Source of the DNA: a virus
Direction: 5' to 3' (one strand)
DNA length: 50,570 bases
IMG/VR virus record: IMGVR_UViG_3300050137_000156
Coordinates: 1 to 50,570 of that record
Positions 13,764 through 22,552 of the stretch are shown here, piece by piece; positions within the stretch are counted from its first letter, which is position 1, and each line of letters begins with the position of its first letter. The translations under genes and the position numbers were made by a program. The notes beneath the pieces were generated by a model. The model was not told the DNA's origin. It did no database searches and saw nothing but the letters and a program-made list of their open reading frames with translations.

Positions 13764-14669
13764 TTAGGTCGCGCTGGTCGACTCGGTACCCGTCGCTTTG
13801 GCGATCGTCGCCATCAGGATAGTCGTCGCGGAACCGAACGTGTCCGCCGCCGCCGCCATCGTAGCCGCCGCCCCACCTACGACGGGGACGGCGGAGACCG
13901 CGGTCGCGAACGCGTCGACGGCGAGTACGAATATCGCGAGGTCAGCCGCGAACGCCGCCATCAAGATCTGGAGGGGAGGCGCGAGCGTGATCGGTAATGG
14001 GAGCGTCCCGCTCCCGAGTTTGACCGCCGACCCCTTGAGCGAGATGACGTCCGCCTTCACAGCGTACGTCGAGACCGTCGCGCTGATCGGCGCCGGGAGG
14101 GAAAGCCCGCCCGCATCGATCTTGACCCCGTGGTGGGTCCGGAGGTGGTAGCCGCTCGAGTCGTGCCAGGCGCCGCCCCAGGGCCCGTAGTAGCGCCACT
14201 CGCCGCCGAGGTGCGGCTGTCCGTCGATCCCCTGGTAGTACGACGAGACGCCGCACCAGATCGTGTTCCCCGTCTTCGTGTTGTCGTCGGTCGTGTACTG
14301 CCGGGACGACCCGTCCGCCTTGACGAACGACCGGGCCATCCCCGACGTCGCGTAGAAGCACCCCTCGCCGGGCGCCAGGTTCGCGTAGATGTCGTTCGCG
14401 CGGAGGTCGCGGTACGCGAAAGCGATGTCGTGGTCCCCCCGCTTGAGGACGATCGTCTGACAGCTCGCCTGCCCCTGCGTCGGGAGCGCTGCGCGCGCTG
14501 CGAGACCGGGAGCGCCGAACCAGCACTCGGCGAGGTCCGAGTCCGCCCGGTCCTTCGTGACGTCGCCGAGCTGCGCCGTCAGCGTGCCCGTCTTGATGTC
14601 GAGCGTCGTGGCCAGGACGTCGAGGCCGACGTCGAAGAGCCTCGAGAAGACCTCGCCGATGGTGATCAT
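13764..14669 (-). CDS. Baseplate spike (gpV / Mu gp45-like)
   Basis: A 301-residue protein following the hub gene. Residues about 20-55 read as the N-terminal OB-like region (GTLTAQLGDVTKDRADSDLAE). Later parts match baseplate spike proteins: LKRGDHDIAFAYRDLRANDI, LAPGEGCFYATSG, and a Gly/Tyr-rich beta section. A strand-rich region near residues 180-220 probably forms the trimeric beta-prism. The last 80 residues are hydrophobic and Ala-rich (IFVLAVDAFATAVSAVPVVG), unusual for a spike and perhaps membrane-interacting. It would form the membrane-piercing needle under the tube. Confidence 0.75.
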   Translation of the reverse strand: MITIGEVFSRLFDVGLDVLATTLDIKTGTLTAQLGDVTKDRADSDLAECWFGAPGLAARAALPTQGQASCQTIVLKRGDHDIAFAYRDLRANDIYANLAPGEGCFYATSGMARSFVKADGSSRQYTTDDNTKTGNTIWCGVSSYYQGIDGQPHLGGEWRYYGPWGGAWHDSSGYHLRTHHGVKIDAGGLSLPAPISATVSTYAVKADVISLKGSAVKLGSGTLPLPITLAPPLQILMAAFAADLAIFVLAVDAFATAVSAVPVVGGAAATMAAAADTFGSATTILMATIAKATGTESTSAT

Positions 14670-16052
14670 CTAGAACTGGATCGAACCAGGGAGCACCATG
14701 TCGATCGTCGACCGCGCGCCGCCCTTCGCACTCTTCCTGAAGTTCCTAGCGAGTACCCACATCGGCCCGTTCCAATCGGCGACCGGTTGCTGATCGAGCA
14801 CAGCGCAGATCGTATCGACTGCGATGGGCTGCCCGTTGAGCACGTGCCCCATGATCTCGTATCGAGCGGTGAGCGCCTTGCGCATCCGGAGCGAGAGCTC
14901 GCGGCGGAGGAACGCTTCGAGTTGCTCCTGCGTGTGGCTCTCGGGGTCGTAGAGGAACGCGGGTCGCGCTGCGTCCTCGACGAGCGGCGGGAACGCAGCG
15001 GTGATCGGGTCGATGTCGATGAGGGGGACGTCCGAGTACGCGCTGATGATCTTCGAGTTGTCCGCGTTGACGGCGCGGTTCACGATCCCGGCGCGGAGCC
15101 TCGACTTCGCGAAGTTGCCCCCACCGCCGAACCCCGACGCGTAGATGATCGACGGTTGGTCCTTCCGGTTTTTCGCGAAGGTCCCGCGCTCGACGTTGTT
15201 CATCACGCGCTTCTCGTCGAAGGCGTGGCAGATCCCGTACCGGGGCGGCTGCGTGTAGTCGGGCGACGCGACCGAGATGCTCTCGCCGTCGACGTAGGGG
15301 CGGATCCAGAGCCCGAAGCGCTGGGCGACGCGCGACGTGAAGGCGAAGAGCCCCTCGTTCGGGTAGGGCTTCTCCTGCCCGAGCGTAAAGTGCTTGGTCG
15401 GGCGCCCCTTTGATGTCGTCTTGGAGCGTTGCGCAAGAGCCGATTGCTGCGCCTGCTGCAACTGACTTTCCGCGTTACGAACCGCTTCTTGGTTCTCCGG
15501 AGTAAACGGCTTACTCCTGGCGTTGCTCACATTTTGTTGAGCCGCCTGAATCGCTGCCGCCGATGACGTCTCGCCCACAGTCAATCCCGTAATCGCGTTT
15601 CGGTTTGCGATCGAGTCGGCGAAGACTGTGATGTTCGGGTTGATTGTCGAGTAAGCAGCGACGATGAGGTCGAGCAACGTCATACCCGGCAAAAACCGCG
15701 TCTGGGGGTCGACCTGCCCGTCGACCGCAACCGAAAGCCAGTCCCGCGCCTCGCACCGGACGACGTTCCCCTCGTCGCGCGAGAACGTCGCCTGGGGCTC
15801 GTCGAGGATCGACCGGCTCTGGACCTTGCCGTCGACGCACGGCTCGACGATAGCGCCAGGGACGAGCACGCCCGCGTCGGTCCGCGATAGCTCCCGCTGG
15901 TCGAGCGTGAACGAGAGCGAGTCGCTCGCCTCGAGATAGTTCTCCTTGTAGTCGTACTCGAGGAAGCGGTCGAACTCGACGGCCGTCGACCCGCTCGTCA
16001 CGCGGATGGTCATCTCGCCGATGGCCGGGTTGGTGACGTCGGTCAGGCCCAT
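14670..16052 (-). CDS. Baseplate hub protein (gpD / Mu gp44-like)
   Basis: A 460-residue protein in the gp27/gpD hub family. The N-terminal beta domain (FLEYDYKENYLEASDSLSFT) is followed by a receptor-like section with FLPGMTLLDLIVAAY, then the Gly/Arg-rich second domain (FTSRVAQRFGLWIRPYVDGE). An unusual Gln/Ala coiled-coil insertion occurs near residues 170-215. The hub is the trimeric adaptor between spike and tube. Its stop directly abuts the spike gene start. A shortened copy of its N-terminal region lies just upstream (16062-16240). Confidence 0.85.
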   Translation of the reverse strand: MGLTDVTNPAIGEMTIRVTSGSTAVEFDRFLEYDYKENYLEASDSLSFTLDQRELSRTDAGVLVPGAIVEPCVDGKVQSRSILDEPQATFSRDEGNVVRCEARDWLSVAVDGQVDPQTRFLPGMTLLDLIVAAYSTINPNITVFADSIANRNAITGLTVGETSSAAAIQAAQQNVSNARSKPFTPENQEAVRNAESQLQQAQQSALAQRSKTTSKGRPTKHFTLGQEKPYPNEGLFAFTSRVAQRFGLWIRPYVDGESISVASPDYTQPPRYGICHAFDEKRVMNNVERGTFAKNRKDQPSIIYASGFGGGGNFAKSRLRAGIVNRAVNADNSKIISAYSDVPLIDIDPITAAFPPLVEDAARPAFLYDPESHTQEQLEAFLRRELSLRMRKALTARYEIMGHVLNGQPIAVDTICAVLDQQPVADWNGPMWVLARNFRKSAKGGARSTIDMVLPGSIQF

Positions 16053-16061
16053 GGTGTCTGT

Positions 16062-16283
16062 TCAGATCTCGAAAGCTCTTTGCATCAGCTCTCGCAGCGT
16101 CATCGTCGATACGAACCGCGCGCCTGGGTCAGCCTGACCGTCGATCGTAGACGTCGTCCAGTCGACCGTCGCTTCGAAGTGAACGAGCGTCGACGTGCCG
16201 CCCGCGAGGTACGCCTCCCTGTAATCGAAGGAGATGACTCGGACGGAACCCGGGTTCCGTCCTCGCTTACGCTGCCTGGGCAT
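16062..16283 (-). pseudogene. Truncated duplicate of the baseplate hub N terminus
   Basis: The 73-codon frame reads SFDYREAYLAGG then DWTTSTIDGQADPGARFVST and MTLRELMQRAF. This lines up with two separated parts of the adjacent hub protein: YDYKENYLEAS and DWLSVAVDGQVDPQTRFLPG plus MTLLDLIVAAY. About 50 hub residues between these parts are missing. No ATG or GTG exists after the palindrome; the only ATG (16283) lies within the end of the preceding gene and would translate the palindrome as GRNPGSV. It is best read as a remnant of duplication, with the palindrome at the break point. A short functional protein cannot be excluded. Confidence 0.7.
16241..16262. repeat. Dispersed palindrome, at the hub-duplicate junction
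   Basis: Perfect 22-bp copy, 4 bases downstream of the DNA-circulation gene stop and exactly at the broken 5' end of the duplicated hub fragment. Confidence 0.97.
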
Positions 16284-17313
16284 AGTACCGAACGGACGTC
16301 CCGGCAGGCAACACAGGGGTCGCGACGAGTGCGGCGTTGAGCACGATGAAGTCGGTGATGTCGGCGCCGACGAAGAGCGCCGCCTGAGACAGCGTCGAGT
16401 CCTTCGGGATGCTCTTCGTCAGCACCGGCGCGGAGCCGGCGAGCGGCGGGAGCGCCTTCGCGTTGTAAGCCGCGTCCTTCACCCTCTGCGCTCCCTGGAA
16501 GATCGGCCACGCGAGGGGACCGAGGACGGGCGACATGGCGAGCGCCTGCTGGACGCGGTTCGCCTGGTAGATGATGTTGTCGACGCGCCCCGCGTACGAC
16601 TTCGCGAGCACGGTCGGGACGTCGATGACGCCGACGACCGCGTTCGCGAGCGAGTCGAACGAGAACTCGAGCGATGGGAGTGGGTTCGCCTGCGCCGAGA
16701 GCGCGGCCTCCAGCGTCGCGATGTTCTCGTCGAGGTCGTCGGCGTTCGCCGTCAGGCTCGCGATCGGCGACGCGTTCGAGAGGTCCTGCCCGACCTGGTC
16801 CGCCTGCGTGTCGTCGCTCTCGACCCACGTCGCCTGGACCCAGACGCCGCCGCGGACCTTGCCCGACCACGTCGTCTTCGAGACGTCGATCTTGCAGTTG
16901 AGCGGGCCGAGCTCGGGGTGGACGAGCGTGCCGCTCGTGCCCTCGAGGCACTGCGCGATGAAGAGCCGCCACTGGTACGGGTAGAGCGCGCCCTGGGGCC
17001 AGTTCTCGCTCTGCCCCGAGTAGATGTGGTTGAGGAACGGGATCCTCGCCGTGATCTGGATCGGGTGCCGGCCCGTCCCCTCGACGTACCCGCCGTTCCG
17101 GTCCGCGAAGCGGTGGATGACGAGGTCTTGCCGGATCTCGACGTCGTCCTCGACGCTCGGGAAGGAGACGCCCTTCCACTGGAAGCCCTTGAGCTGCGCG
17201 AAGAGGTCGTCGACGCTCCCGGTCGGGACGCCGCCCGACGAGCCCGTCCCGCCCACGTTGCCGCTCGGGGGCTGGCCCGTCGTCGAGAAGCTGGAGAGGG
17301 TCGGGGCGGTCAT
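16267..17313 (-). CDS. DNA-circulation / tail protein (Mu gp43-like)
   Basis: A 348-residue protein. Residues about 35-130 contain the DNA_circ_N-type domain: a region around FQWKGVSFPSVEDDVEIRQD, the GRHPIQITARIPF strand, then the ALYPYQWRLFIAQCLEG helix and the HPELGPLNCKI strand. In Mu-like phages this protein lies between tape measure and hub and belongs to the baseplate or tail tip. The middle is a long helical section. The last 30 residues (FIVLNAALVATPVLPAGTSV) resemble a LysM-type end. The family name circulation protein is historical; a baseplate role is better supported by gene order. Confidence 0.82.
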   Translation of the reverse strand: MTAPTLSSFSTTGQPPSGNVGGTGSSGGVPTGSVDDLFAQLKGFQWKGVSFPSVEDDVEIRQDLVIHRFADRNGGYVEGTGRHPIQITARIPFLNHIYSGQSENWPQGALYPYQWRLFIAQCLEGTSGTLVHPELGPLNCKIDVSKTTWSGKVRGGVWVQATWVESDDTQADQVGQDLSNASPIASLTANADDLDENIATLEAALSAQANPLPSLEFSFDSLANAVVGVIDVPTVLAKSYAGRVDNIIYQANRVQQALAMSPVLGPLAWPIFQGAQRVKDAAYNAKALPPLAGSAPVLTKSIPKDSTLSQAALFVGADITDFIVLNAALVATPVLPAGTSVRYYAQAA

Positions 17314-17320
17314 TGCGAGA

Positions 17321-19561
17321 TCATCCTGAGCGCGCGGCTGACCCGATCGGTGTCCCCGGCGAACCGGCGGACACGGGCTGCACGCCCGTCGGGACCGAGT
17401 TCTTCATGTGAGCGAGCGCGGTCGTCGCGTCCTTCAAGCTCTTGACCATGTCGTCGAGCGCCGCCTTCTGGAGCGCGTACTGCGCCTTCTGGTCGGCCGC
17501 GACCTCCGCCGAGACGCCCGTCAGCTTTGCGACGACGCCGGGCCCGCCCTGCATCGCGGCCTGCTTCTCCGCGACGACTTGTTCCTGAGCCTTCTCGGCC
17601 GCCGCCATCTTCGCGATGTCCTCGGGCGTGACCGTCCCGCTCTTCGCCTTGCGCGAGAGGACCGCAGCGTCGATCGACCCGGAGACGCCCGAGAGCACCG
17701 AGCGCCCCGCGAGGTCGCGGTTCGTCGAGAAGTACGCGTCGATCGCGCTCATCCCCGCGACGGTGATCGCCGCCGCGCCGGCGGCGACGGCGACGCCCGC
17801 GCCCACCTTGCCGAGCGCACCCATGCCGCCCGCCGCGCCGCCGACTCCGCCGCCACCGCCGAGCATCGTCATCAGGACGCTCTTGATCCCCTGCCCGATC
17901 GCCGCCGCCGCAATGTCCTTCGTCACGGCGAGCGCGATGATCTGTCCGATGCCCGCGAGCGGGTTCTTGATCAGGTAGTCGGCGACCTTGCCGAACGCCG
18001 TGATGACCTCGTCGATCGTCGTGATGACGCGCGGGTCGGAGAGCTTGTTCGCGAACGTCTCGAGCGCCGGCGCGAGCTGCTCCTTCAGCGACTCCTCGAT
18101 CTGGTTCATCGCCGAGCCGAACTTCTCGGCCGGCTGACTCATTGTCTGCGCGAACTGGGAGTTCAGGTCCCCGGCGGTCATCGTCGCCCCAGTGACCTCC
18201 CGCATGTTCGCCTGCACGGCGGCGACACCAGCCGCGACGTTATTCGACTTGCCCGCGCCCTGAATGTACGATCCCTCGAGCTCGCGGAACATCGCGCCGC
18301 CGCGAACGCCGAAGAGCGAGTTGATCTCCTGGATGTTCCCCTTCGTCTTCTTGAAGACGTCGGTGACGAGCGACTCGGGCGACGCGATGCGCCCGTACTT
18401 GTCCGTCTCAAAGAGCGCCCCGCCCGTCTTCTTCTTGAACGACGCGTTCGCCTTCGTCGCCTCGAGCGCGATGTCCTTGACGAACGTCCCGGCCTCGCCC
18501 GCGTCCCCGCCCGCCTTGGCGATCTGCCCGAACCCGAGCAGCGTCCGCTGGTTCGCCGTCACGTCGCCGGCGAACGAGCTCCGCGTCGAGCCGGTGATCC
18601 CCATGACCTTCGCCGCGTCCGTGAGCGACATCGATCCTTGCTTCGACTGCGCGTACGCGTTGAGCAGGAGCTGCTGCATCTGCTCTGGGCCGAGGTCCGC
18701 GTTTTGGCTCTGGAGAGTGCCCGCTGCTTGGGCGAGCTCGCTCATCCCCGTCCCGGTGACCTTCGAGAGCTTCGCGAAGAAGCCCATGTTCCCCATCGCG
18801 CCCTTGAAGTCGCCCCGCCTCGCGTTCTGCGCGTAGACGAGCCCCGCCTGCACGATGTCCCCACGGTCGATCCCCGTCTCGCGCGCGACCGCACCCGCCT
18901 GCCCGAGGACGCTCTTCACGTCCGCGCCCGGGGGAGGCTTGCTCCCCGTCGTCACCTGGTTCACGAGCAGCGCCGCCGCACGCTCGTCGCTCATCTCGCC
19001 GCGGACCGCGCTCGCCGCCGCGAATGCGCCCCCGATGCCAGCGCCGGCCGCGAGCATAGACGCGGCGCCGCCAAGGCGCCCTCCCCACGTCTTCGCGTAC
19101 TTCCCCGCGCCGAGAGCGACCTTCTCGCGCGCCCGCGTCCCCTCGGCCGCCTCGCGGGCGATCGCCTTCGACCGCATCTCAGAGAACTTGATGTAGTCGC
19201 GCGCGCTCTGCGCGTTGATACGCTCGATCTCTCGCGCTTCCTCCTTCGCTGCCTTGATCGCGTCTCGCCCCGCCATCTCGGACGATCGCCGGACGATGTC
19301 CGCTCGGCGCTTCAGCTCACGCTCTTGCGCGACAGTCTGCTCGCGTTCGATCTTCGCGACGAGCTTATCGGTCTTCTCCATCGCGCGGATCTTGTCGCGC
19401 GCTTCCTTCTCCGCGTTGTTGACGCGCGACCTCGCGCCCTTCTCGGACGCGCCGACCATCGCGTCCTCGAACTTCTTCGCCTGCGTCGAGACGCGCGCGA
19501 ACGCGGCGGAGACCTCCGGGATCCCCGCCGTCGCGAAGCGAATTACGATCGGCTCGATCAT
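17321..19561 (-). CDS. Tail tape measure protein
   Basis: A 746-residue protein, the longest in the tail-core block, between the chaperone-like and DNA-circulation genes. The N-terminal 140 residues are charged coiled coil (KEARDKIRAMEKTDKLVAKI). A conserved tape-measure core with Gly/Ala-rich helices follows, then a hydrophobic segment near residues 560-620 (LGGGGGVGGAAGGMGALGKV and further Ala/Val runs), a typical membrane-active region. The C terminus is helical. Tape measures set tail length and are ejected ahead of DNA. The moderate length suggests a fairly short contractile tail. A palindrome lies in the 99-base gap before it. Confidence 0.9.
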   Translation of the reverse strand: MIEPIVIRFATAGIPEVSAAFARVSTQAKKFEDAMVGASEKGARSRVNNAEKEARDKIRAMEKTDKLVAKIEREQTVAQERELKRRADIVRRSSEMAGRDAIKAAKEEAREIERINAQSARDYIKFSEMRSKAIAREAAEGTRAREKVALGAGKYAKTWGGRLGGAASMLAAGAGIGGAFAAASAVRGEMSDERAAALLVNQVTTGSKPPPGADVKSVLGQAGAVARETGIDRGDIVQAGLVYAQNARRGDFKGAMGNMGFFAKLSKVTGTGMSELAQAAGTLQSQNADLGPEQMQQLLLNAYAQSKQGSMSLTDAAKVMGITGSTRSSFAGDVTANQRTLLGFGQIAKAGGDAGEAGTFVKDIALEATKANASFKKKTGGALFETDKYGRIASPESLVTDVFKKTKGNIQEINSLFGVRGGAMFRELEGSYIQGAGKSNNVAAGVAAVQANMREVTGATMTAGDLNSQFAQTMSQPAEKFGSAMNQIEESLKEQLAPALETFANKLSDPRVITTIDEVITAFGKVADYLIKNPLAGIGQIIALAVTKDIAAAAIGQGIKSVLMTMLGGGGGVGGAAGGMGALGKVGAGVAVAAGAAAITVAGMSAIDAYFSTNRDLAGRSVLSGVSGSIDAAVLSRKAKSGTVTPEDIAKMAAAEKAQEQVVAEKQAAMQGGPGVVAKLTGVSAEVAADQKAQYALQKAALDDMVKSLKDATTALAHMKNSVPTGVQPVSAGSPGTPIGSAARSG

Positions 19562-19660
19562 TTGGAGTCGGGATCAGAAATGAGAAAAAGGCCGTCGATG
19601 CGCACGCCGAAGAGCGCGGCTCGACGGCCAGTCCGTAGGACGGAACCCGGGTTCCGTCCG
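19562..19660. other. Gap before the tape measure gene
   Basis: The gap carries the palindrome copy at 19638-19659 and otherwise no recognisable promoter. The 76 bases next to the tape measure start contain no strong ribosome site; a short run of A and G (AATGAGAAAAAGG on plus) is present. Confidence 0.6.
19638..19659. repeat. Dispersed palindrome, after the chaperone-like gene
   Basis: Perfect 22-bp copy, one base beyond the stop codon of the gene at 19661-20347. Confidence 0.97.
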
Positions 19661-20347
19661 TCAGCCCTCAGGAGCGGGAGCCGGGCTTTCGCTTGAAGAG
19701 TTCGGGGTAGAGGGCTCGCCGAGCGGCTCCCCAGACGAGGAAGTGGCAGTCGAGGAAGCCGCATTCAACCGAGAGACCAGGTACATCACCAAGTCGGTCA
19801 GCGCCTCCCCACTGCAAGAGACTAAAGGGCGCCGACTCGCCTCCTTGGCGAGTAGCTGGAACCACGCTTCGAGCTCGGCCCCGTCGAGCTGGGAGACGAT
19901 CGGACCGCTCTCGGCGCGGAAGATGTTGTACCCCGCGACGAGCACTGCGATCTCGTCATCGGTCAGGTTCTCGCGGAGGTCCTTCGCGCTCGTGAAGACC
20001 GGGAACGCGGGCGAGTCCGGCTGCCGGCACGCGAGCACGATGAGCTCGACGCCCTTTCGCTCGAGGTAGAACTCCTCGAAGGCGACGCTCCCCTTCGCGC
20101 CCTCGCCGAGCTTCTCGCTCGTCGCCGTGTGGGCGTTGAAGATCGCCGTCTCGAGCTCGCCCGACGTGAGCACCCGGAAGACGAGCGTCCCGACGTCCTG
20201 CCCGCGCGCGCGGAACGTGTGAGACGCCGACGTCGGGCGGGGTAGCTCGGAGAACCGGTTCCAGAGCTTCGACGAGTTCGCCTCGTCCGCCGGGGTCGGC
20301 CCGTTGCCCTTCGAGGCGGGCCTCGTCTGGAGCGCGCCGGGGATCAC
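19661..20347 (-). CDS. Probable tail assembly chaperone
   Basis: A 228-residue protein between tail tube and tape measure, the standard site of the tail assembly chaperone. The central helical region (VAFEEFYLERKGVELIVLAC, LTDDEIAVLVAGYNIFRAES) fits that class, with a low-complexity Ser/Pro/Glu tail. Many phages make a second, longer form by ribosomal frameshift. The overlapping frame at 19668-19865 ends before this gene does, so no classic extension is seen. Starts with ATGA coupling to the tube gene. Confidence 0.6.
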   Translation of the reverse strand: MIPGALQTRPASKGNGPTPADEANSSKLWNRFSELPRPTSASHTFRARGQDVGTLVFRVLTSGELETAIFNAHTATSEKLGEGAKGSVAFEEFYLERKGVELIVLACRQPDSPAFPVFTSAKDLRENLTDDEIAVLVAGYNIFRAESGPIVSQLDGAELEAWFQLLAKEASRRPLVSCSGEALTDLVMYLVSRLNAASSTATSSSGEPLGEPSTPNSSSESPAPAPEG

Positions 20348-20721
20348 TTGAAGAGCTTCATCGGCATGATCATGCGGAAGTTGTACCGCATCTGCTGGTT
20401 CACGCCGTGCTTGCCGTTGTCCTGGATGATGAAGGCGTCGCCCTTCATGACCTTCCCGCCGGGCCCGATCACCTGCACGGCGACGAGCGTCAGCGAGAGG
20501 ATGTACGGGCCCGCGTCGAACTCGAACCCGCCCTGCGGCGCCGCGTTGTTCACGTCGACCTCGAGCATCGGCGAGCCGGGGCTCATCCCCGCGAAGCCCT
20601 TGATGACGGTGTCGACTTGCTGCGCGTTCGCGGTGCGAGCGAAGTCGATCTCCTGTTCCTCGGCGAGGAGCACGCCCCCGACGACGCCCACGAGAATCGA
20701 ATAAAGTTGGCTGTTGGCCAT
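20344..20721 (-). CDS. Tail tube protein
   Basis: A 125-residue protein immediately downstream of the sheath gene. The size and beta-rich sequence (LYSILVGVVGGVLLAEEQEI, GFEFDAGPYILSLTLVAVQV, MRYNFRMIMPMKLFK) agree with tube proteins of contractile phages, which polymerise into the inner hollow tube. Gene order sheath-tube-chaperone-tape measure is conserved. The stop overlaps the start of the following gene (ATGA). Confidence 0.8.
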   Translation of the reverse strand: MANSQLYSILVGVVGGVLLAEEQEIDFARTANAQQVDTVIKGFAGMSPGSPMLEVDVNNAAPQGGFEFDAGPYILSLTLVAVQVIGPGGKVMKGDAFIIQDNGKHGVNQQMRYNFRMIMPMKLFK

Positions 20722-20761
20722 TGTCCGTTCTTTCGTTCAGCCGACTTGATTCGGTTCTGGG

Positions 20762-22543
20762 CTAGCCGACCTTATTGGCCACGATGCCCGTCTGGTCGAG
20801 GATGTCCGCGGTCTGGAGATCGAAGCTCGCCGACACTCGGTTGCGCGGTGACGACTCGCGCTGGACGATGGCGTTCTCGTTCGTCGCGTCTGTGTTCTGG
20901 AGCAGGCCCGCGATCCCCATCTTCTCGGTGAGGTCCTTCAGCGCGTTGCCGATGAGCGTCGCGTTCGTCGCGAAGACGTTCGGCGGGACGCCGCCCTGGG
21001 GGTTCTGCCCCGTCGCTGGCGCGTCGAGGAGGTCCTTCGCCGCAAACTGCTGCGAGACCACCGTCGCCGCCGCGGTCGCCCACGCGTCGACGATCGCAAC
21101 CTTGTGCGGGTCGCGCGCCCGGTAGTCCGCGGTCGCGCCGTTCAGGCTGCACGTCGTGACGCGCTTGACCATCTGGAGCGTCCCGTCCGAGAGGATCGCG
21201 TACGGGGTGAGGCCGTTGTTCAGCGCGCTCGTGATCTGCGCCGTCGACGGCCCCGCGTTCGGCCCGTTGCGCGACGCGGTCAGGAGCCACGTCGCCTGGT
21301 CGTTGAACTGCGCGTTCCCCGTCGGGAAGAGGGAGAAGTTCAAGCGCCCGACGTAGCGGTACCCGGTGTTCCCGCTCTGCTCGTAGAAGGCGACGATGCC
21401 CGCTTGGTTCGCCGCGAGCTCGAGGGGCGTGATGTCCGTCGCCGCCCCCCACTGGAGCTCGCACCGCCCCGCGTTGAGGCCCGTCGCGACGGTGATCGCG
21501 TTCGCGATGGTGTCGACCGAGCCGGCGAAGACGCGTTGGCGGATGCCCGAGAGCGGGAGCGCCTGCGAGTTGACCTGCGTGACGACGCGCCCGACGTTCG
21601 TCGCGTCGGAGTCGCAGACGACGATGTCGTAGTACCCGACCGCGAGGACCGTCGCGAGGGCGTTCGTCACGTTGTCGGCGGTCGCGCCCCCGCCGAGCTG
21701 CGCGACCTGCGCCGCCGTCGAGAGCGTGCCCCAGTTCGTGTAGACCGACGAGCCGTCGGCCGTCGTCGCGCCGATCGTCGTCCCGAACGCGGGCGGGCTC
21801 CCGCCGCCCGTGCCGCCCGTCGTGACCTTGTAGTAGTAGCCGTTCGCCGTAGCGGGGGCGATGAACGTCCCGGTCACGGTGACGATGCTCGTCGACCAGA
21901 GGACGCCGTAGTCGGTGACGGTGACGCCGCCCGGCGCGAACGTCGGGCCCGCGAGGACGCCGACCTTGATCTGGTTGCCCTCGGGCCCGTGGTTCTTCGC
22001 CGTGATGGCGATCGACCCCGCGGTGTTCGTCGCGGTGATCGCCCAGTTGACGTTGTTGTTGATGTTCGCAGCGACGTTCCCACCCTGGACCGTCGCCGTG
22101 TCGCCGACGTTGACCGCTGTGTCGACGAACTCGTCGCCGTAGAAGAAGCGGATGTTCCCGCCGCTCGTCGCCGTCCCCGTGATGAGGACGATCCCCGACG
22201 CCTGAGCGCCCGCCGACTCGGCGACGCAGCAGAAGTAGATCGGCGTCGTCTTGTTGACCTTGTTCGCCCGCTTCCACGCCCGGTGGACCTGAGAGCCCGG
22301 CCCCGTGAGCGTGATGACGTCCGCCTCGCTCTGCGCTGGCGTCGACGTGTCGGGCCCGTAGACGACCGTGTCGGGCGTCGCGATGCCCGTGCTCGTCTTG
22401 TTCCCGAGGATGAAGATCTTCTGCCCGACGGGTGCCCCGGCAGTCGGGCCCGCGGCGAGGTTGACCTGCACGAACGTCCCCGGATTGGGGAAGTTGGCAG
22501 AGAGCCCGACGAGAATTATTGAGGCGAGACCGAGGATTCCCAT
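20762..22543 (-). CDS. Tail sheath protein
   Basis: A 593-residue protein from ATG 22543 behind AGGAG. The N-terminal part (FPNPGTFVQVNLAAGP, GQKIFILGNK) and the C-terminal sections with LQMVKRVTTCSLNGATADYR and FDLQTADILDQTGIVANKVG are typical of Mu gpL-type sheath proteins, which contract to drive the tube into the cell. It is about 100 residues longer than Mu gpL; the excess is a Thr/Gly-rich beta domain near residues 150-290, probably an outward decoration domain. Confidence 0.9.
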   Translation of the reverse strand: MGILGLASIILVGLSANFPNPGTFVQVNLAAGPTAGAPVGQKIFILGNKTSTGIATPDTVVYGPDTSTPAQSEADVITLTGPGSQVHRAWKRANKVNKTTPIYFCCVAESAGAQASGIVLITGTATSGGNIRFFYGDEFVDTAVNVGDTATVQGGNVAANINNNVNWAITATNTAGSIAITAKNHGPEGNQIKVGVLAGPTFAPGGVTVTDYGVLWSTSIVTVTGTFIAPATANGYYYKVTTGGTGGGSPPAFGTTIGATTADGSSVYTNWGTLSTAAQVAQLGGGATADNVTNALATVLAVGYYDIVVCDSDATNVGRVVTQVNSQALPLSGIRQRVFAGSVDTIANAITVATGLNAGRCELQWGAATDITPLELAANQAGIVAFYEQSGNTGYRYVGRLNFSLFPTGNAQFNDQATWLLTASRNGPNAGPSTAQITSALNNGLTPYAILSDGTLQMVKRVTTCSLNGATADYRARDPHKVAIVDAWATAAATVVSQQFAAKDLLDAPATGQNPQGGVPPNVFATNATLIGNALKDLTEKMGIAGLLQNTDATNENAIVQRESSPRNRVSASFDLQTADILDQTGIVANKVG

Positions 22544-22552
22544 CGCGTGCTC

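Noticed and set aside
17408-19696. 762-codon plus-strand frame opposite the tape measure
   Set aside because: It is an antisense shadow with Arg/Leu/Asp bias and no recognisable fold.
19668-19865. Frameshift partner of the tail assembly chaperone
   Set aside because: The alternative frame ends before the main frame does, so it cannot extend it, and I could not identify a convincing slippery site.
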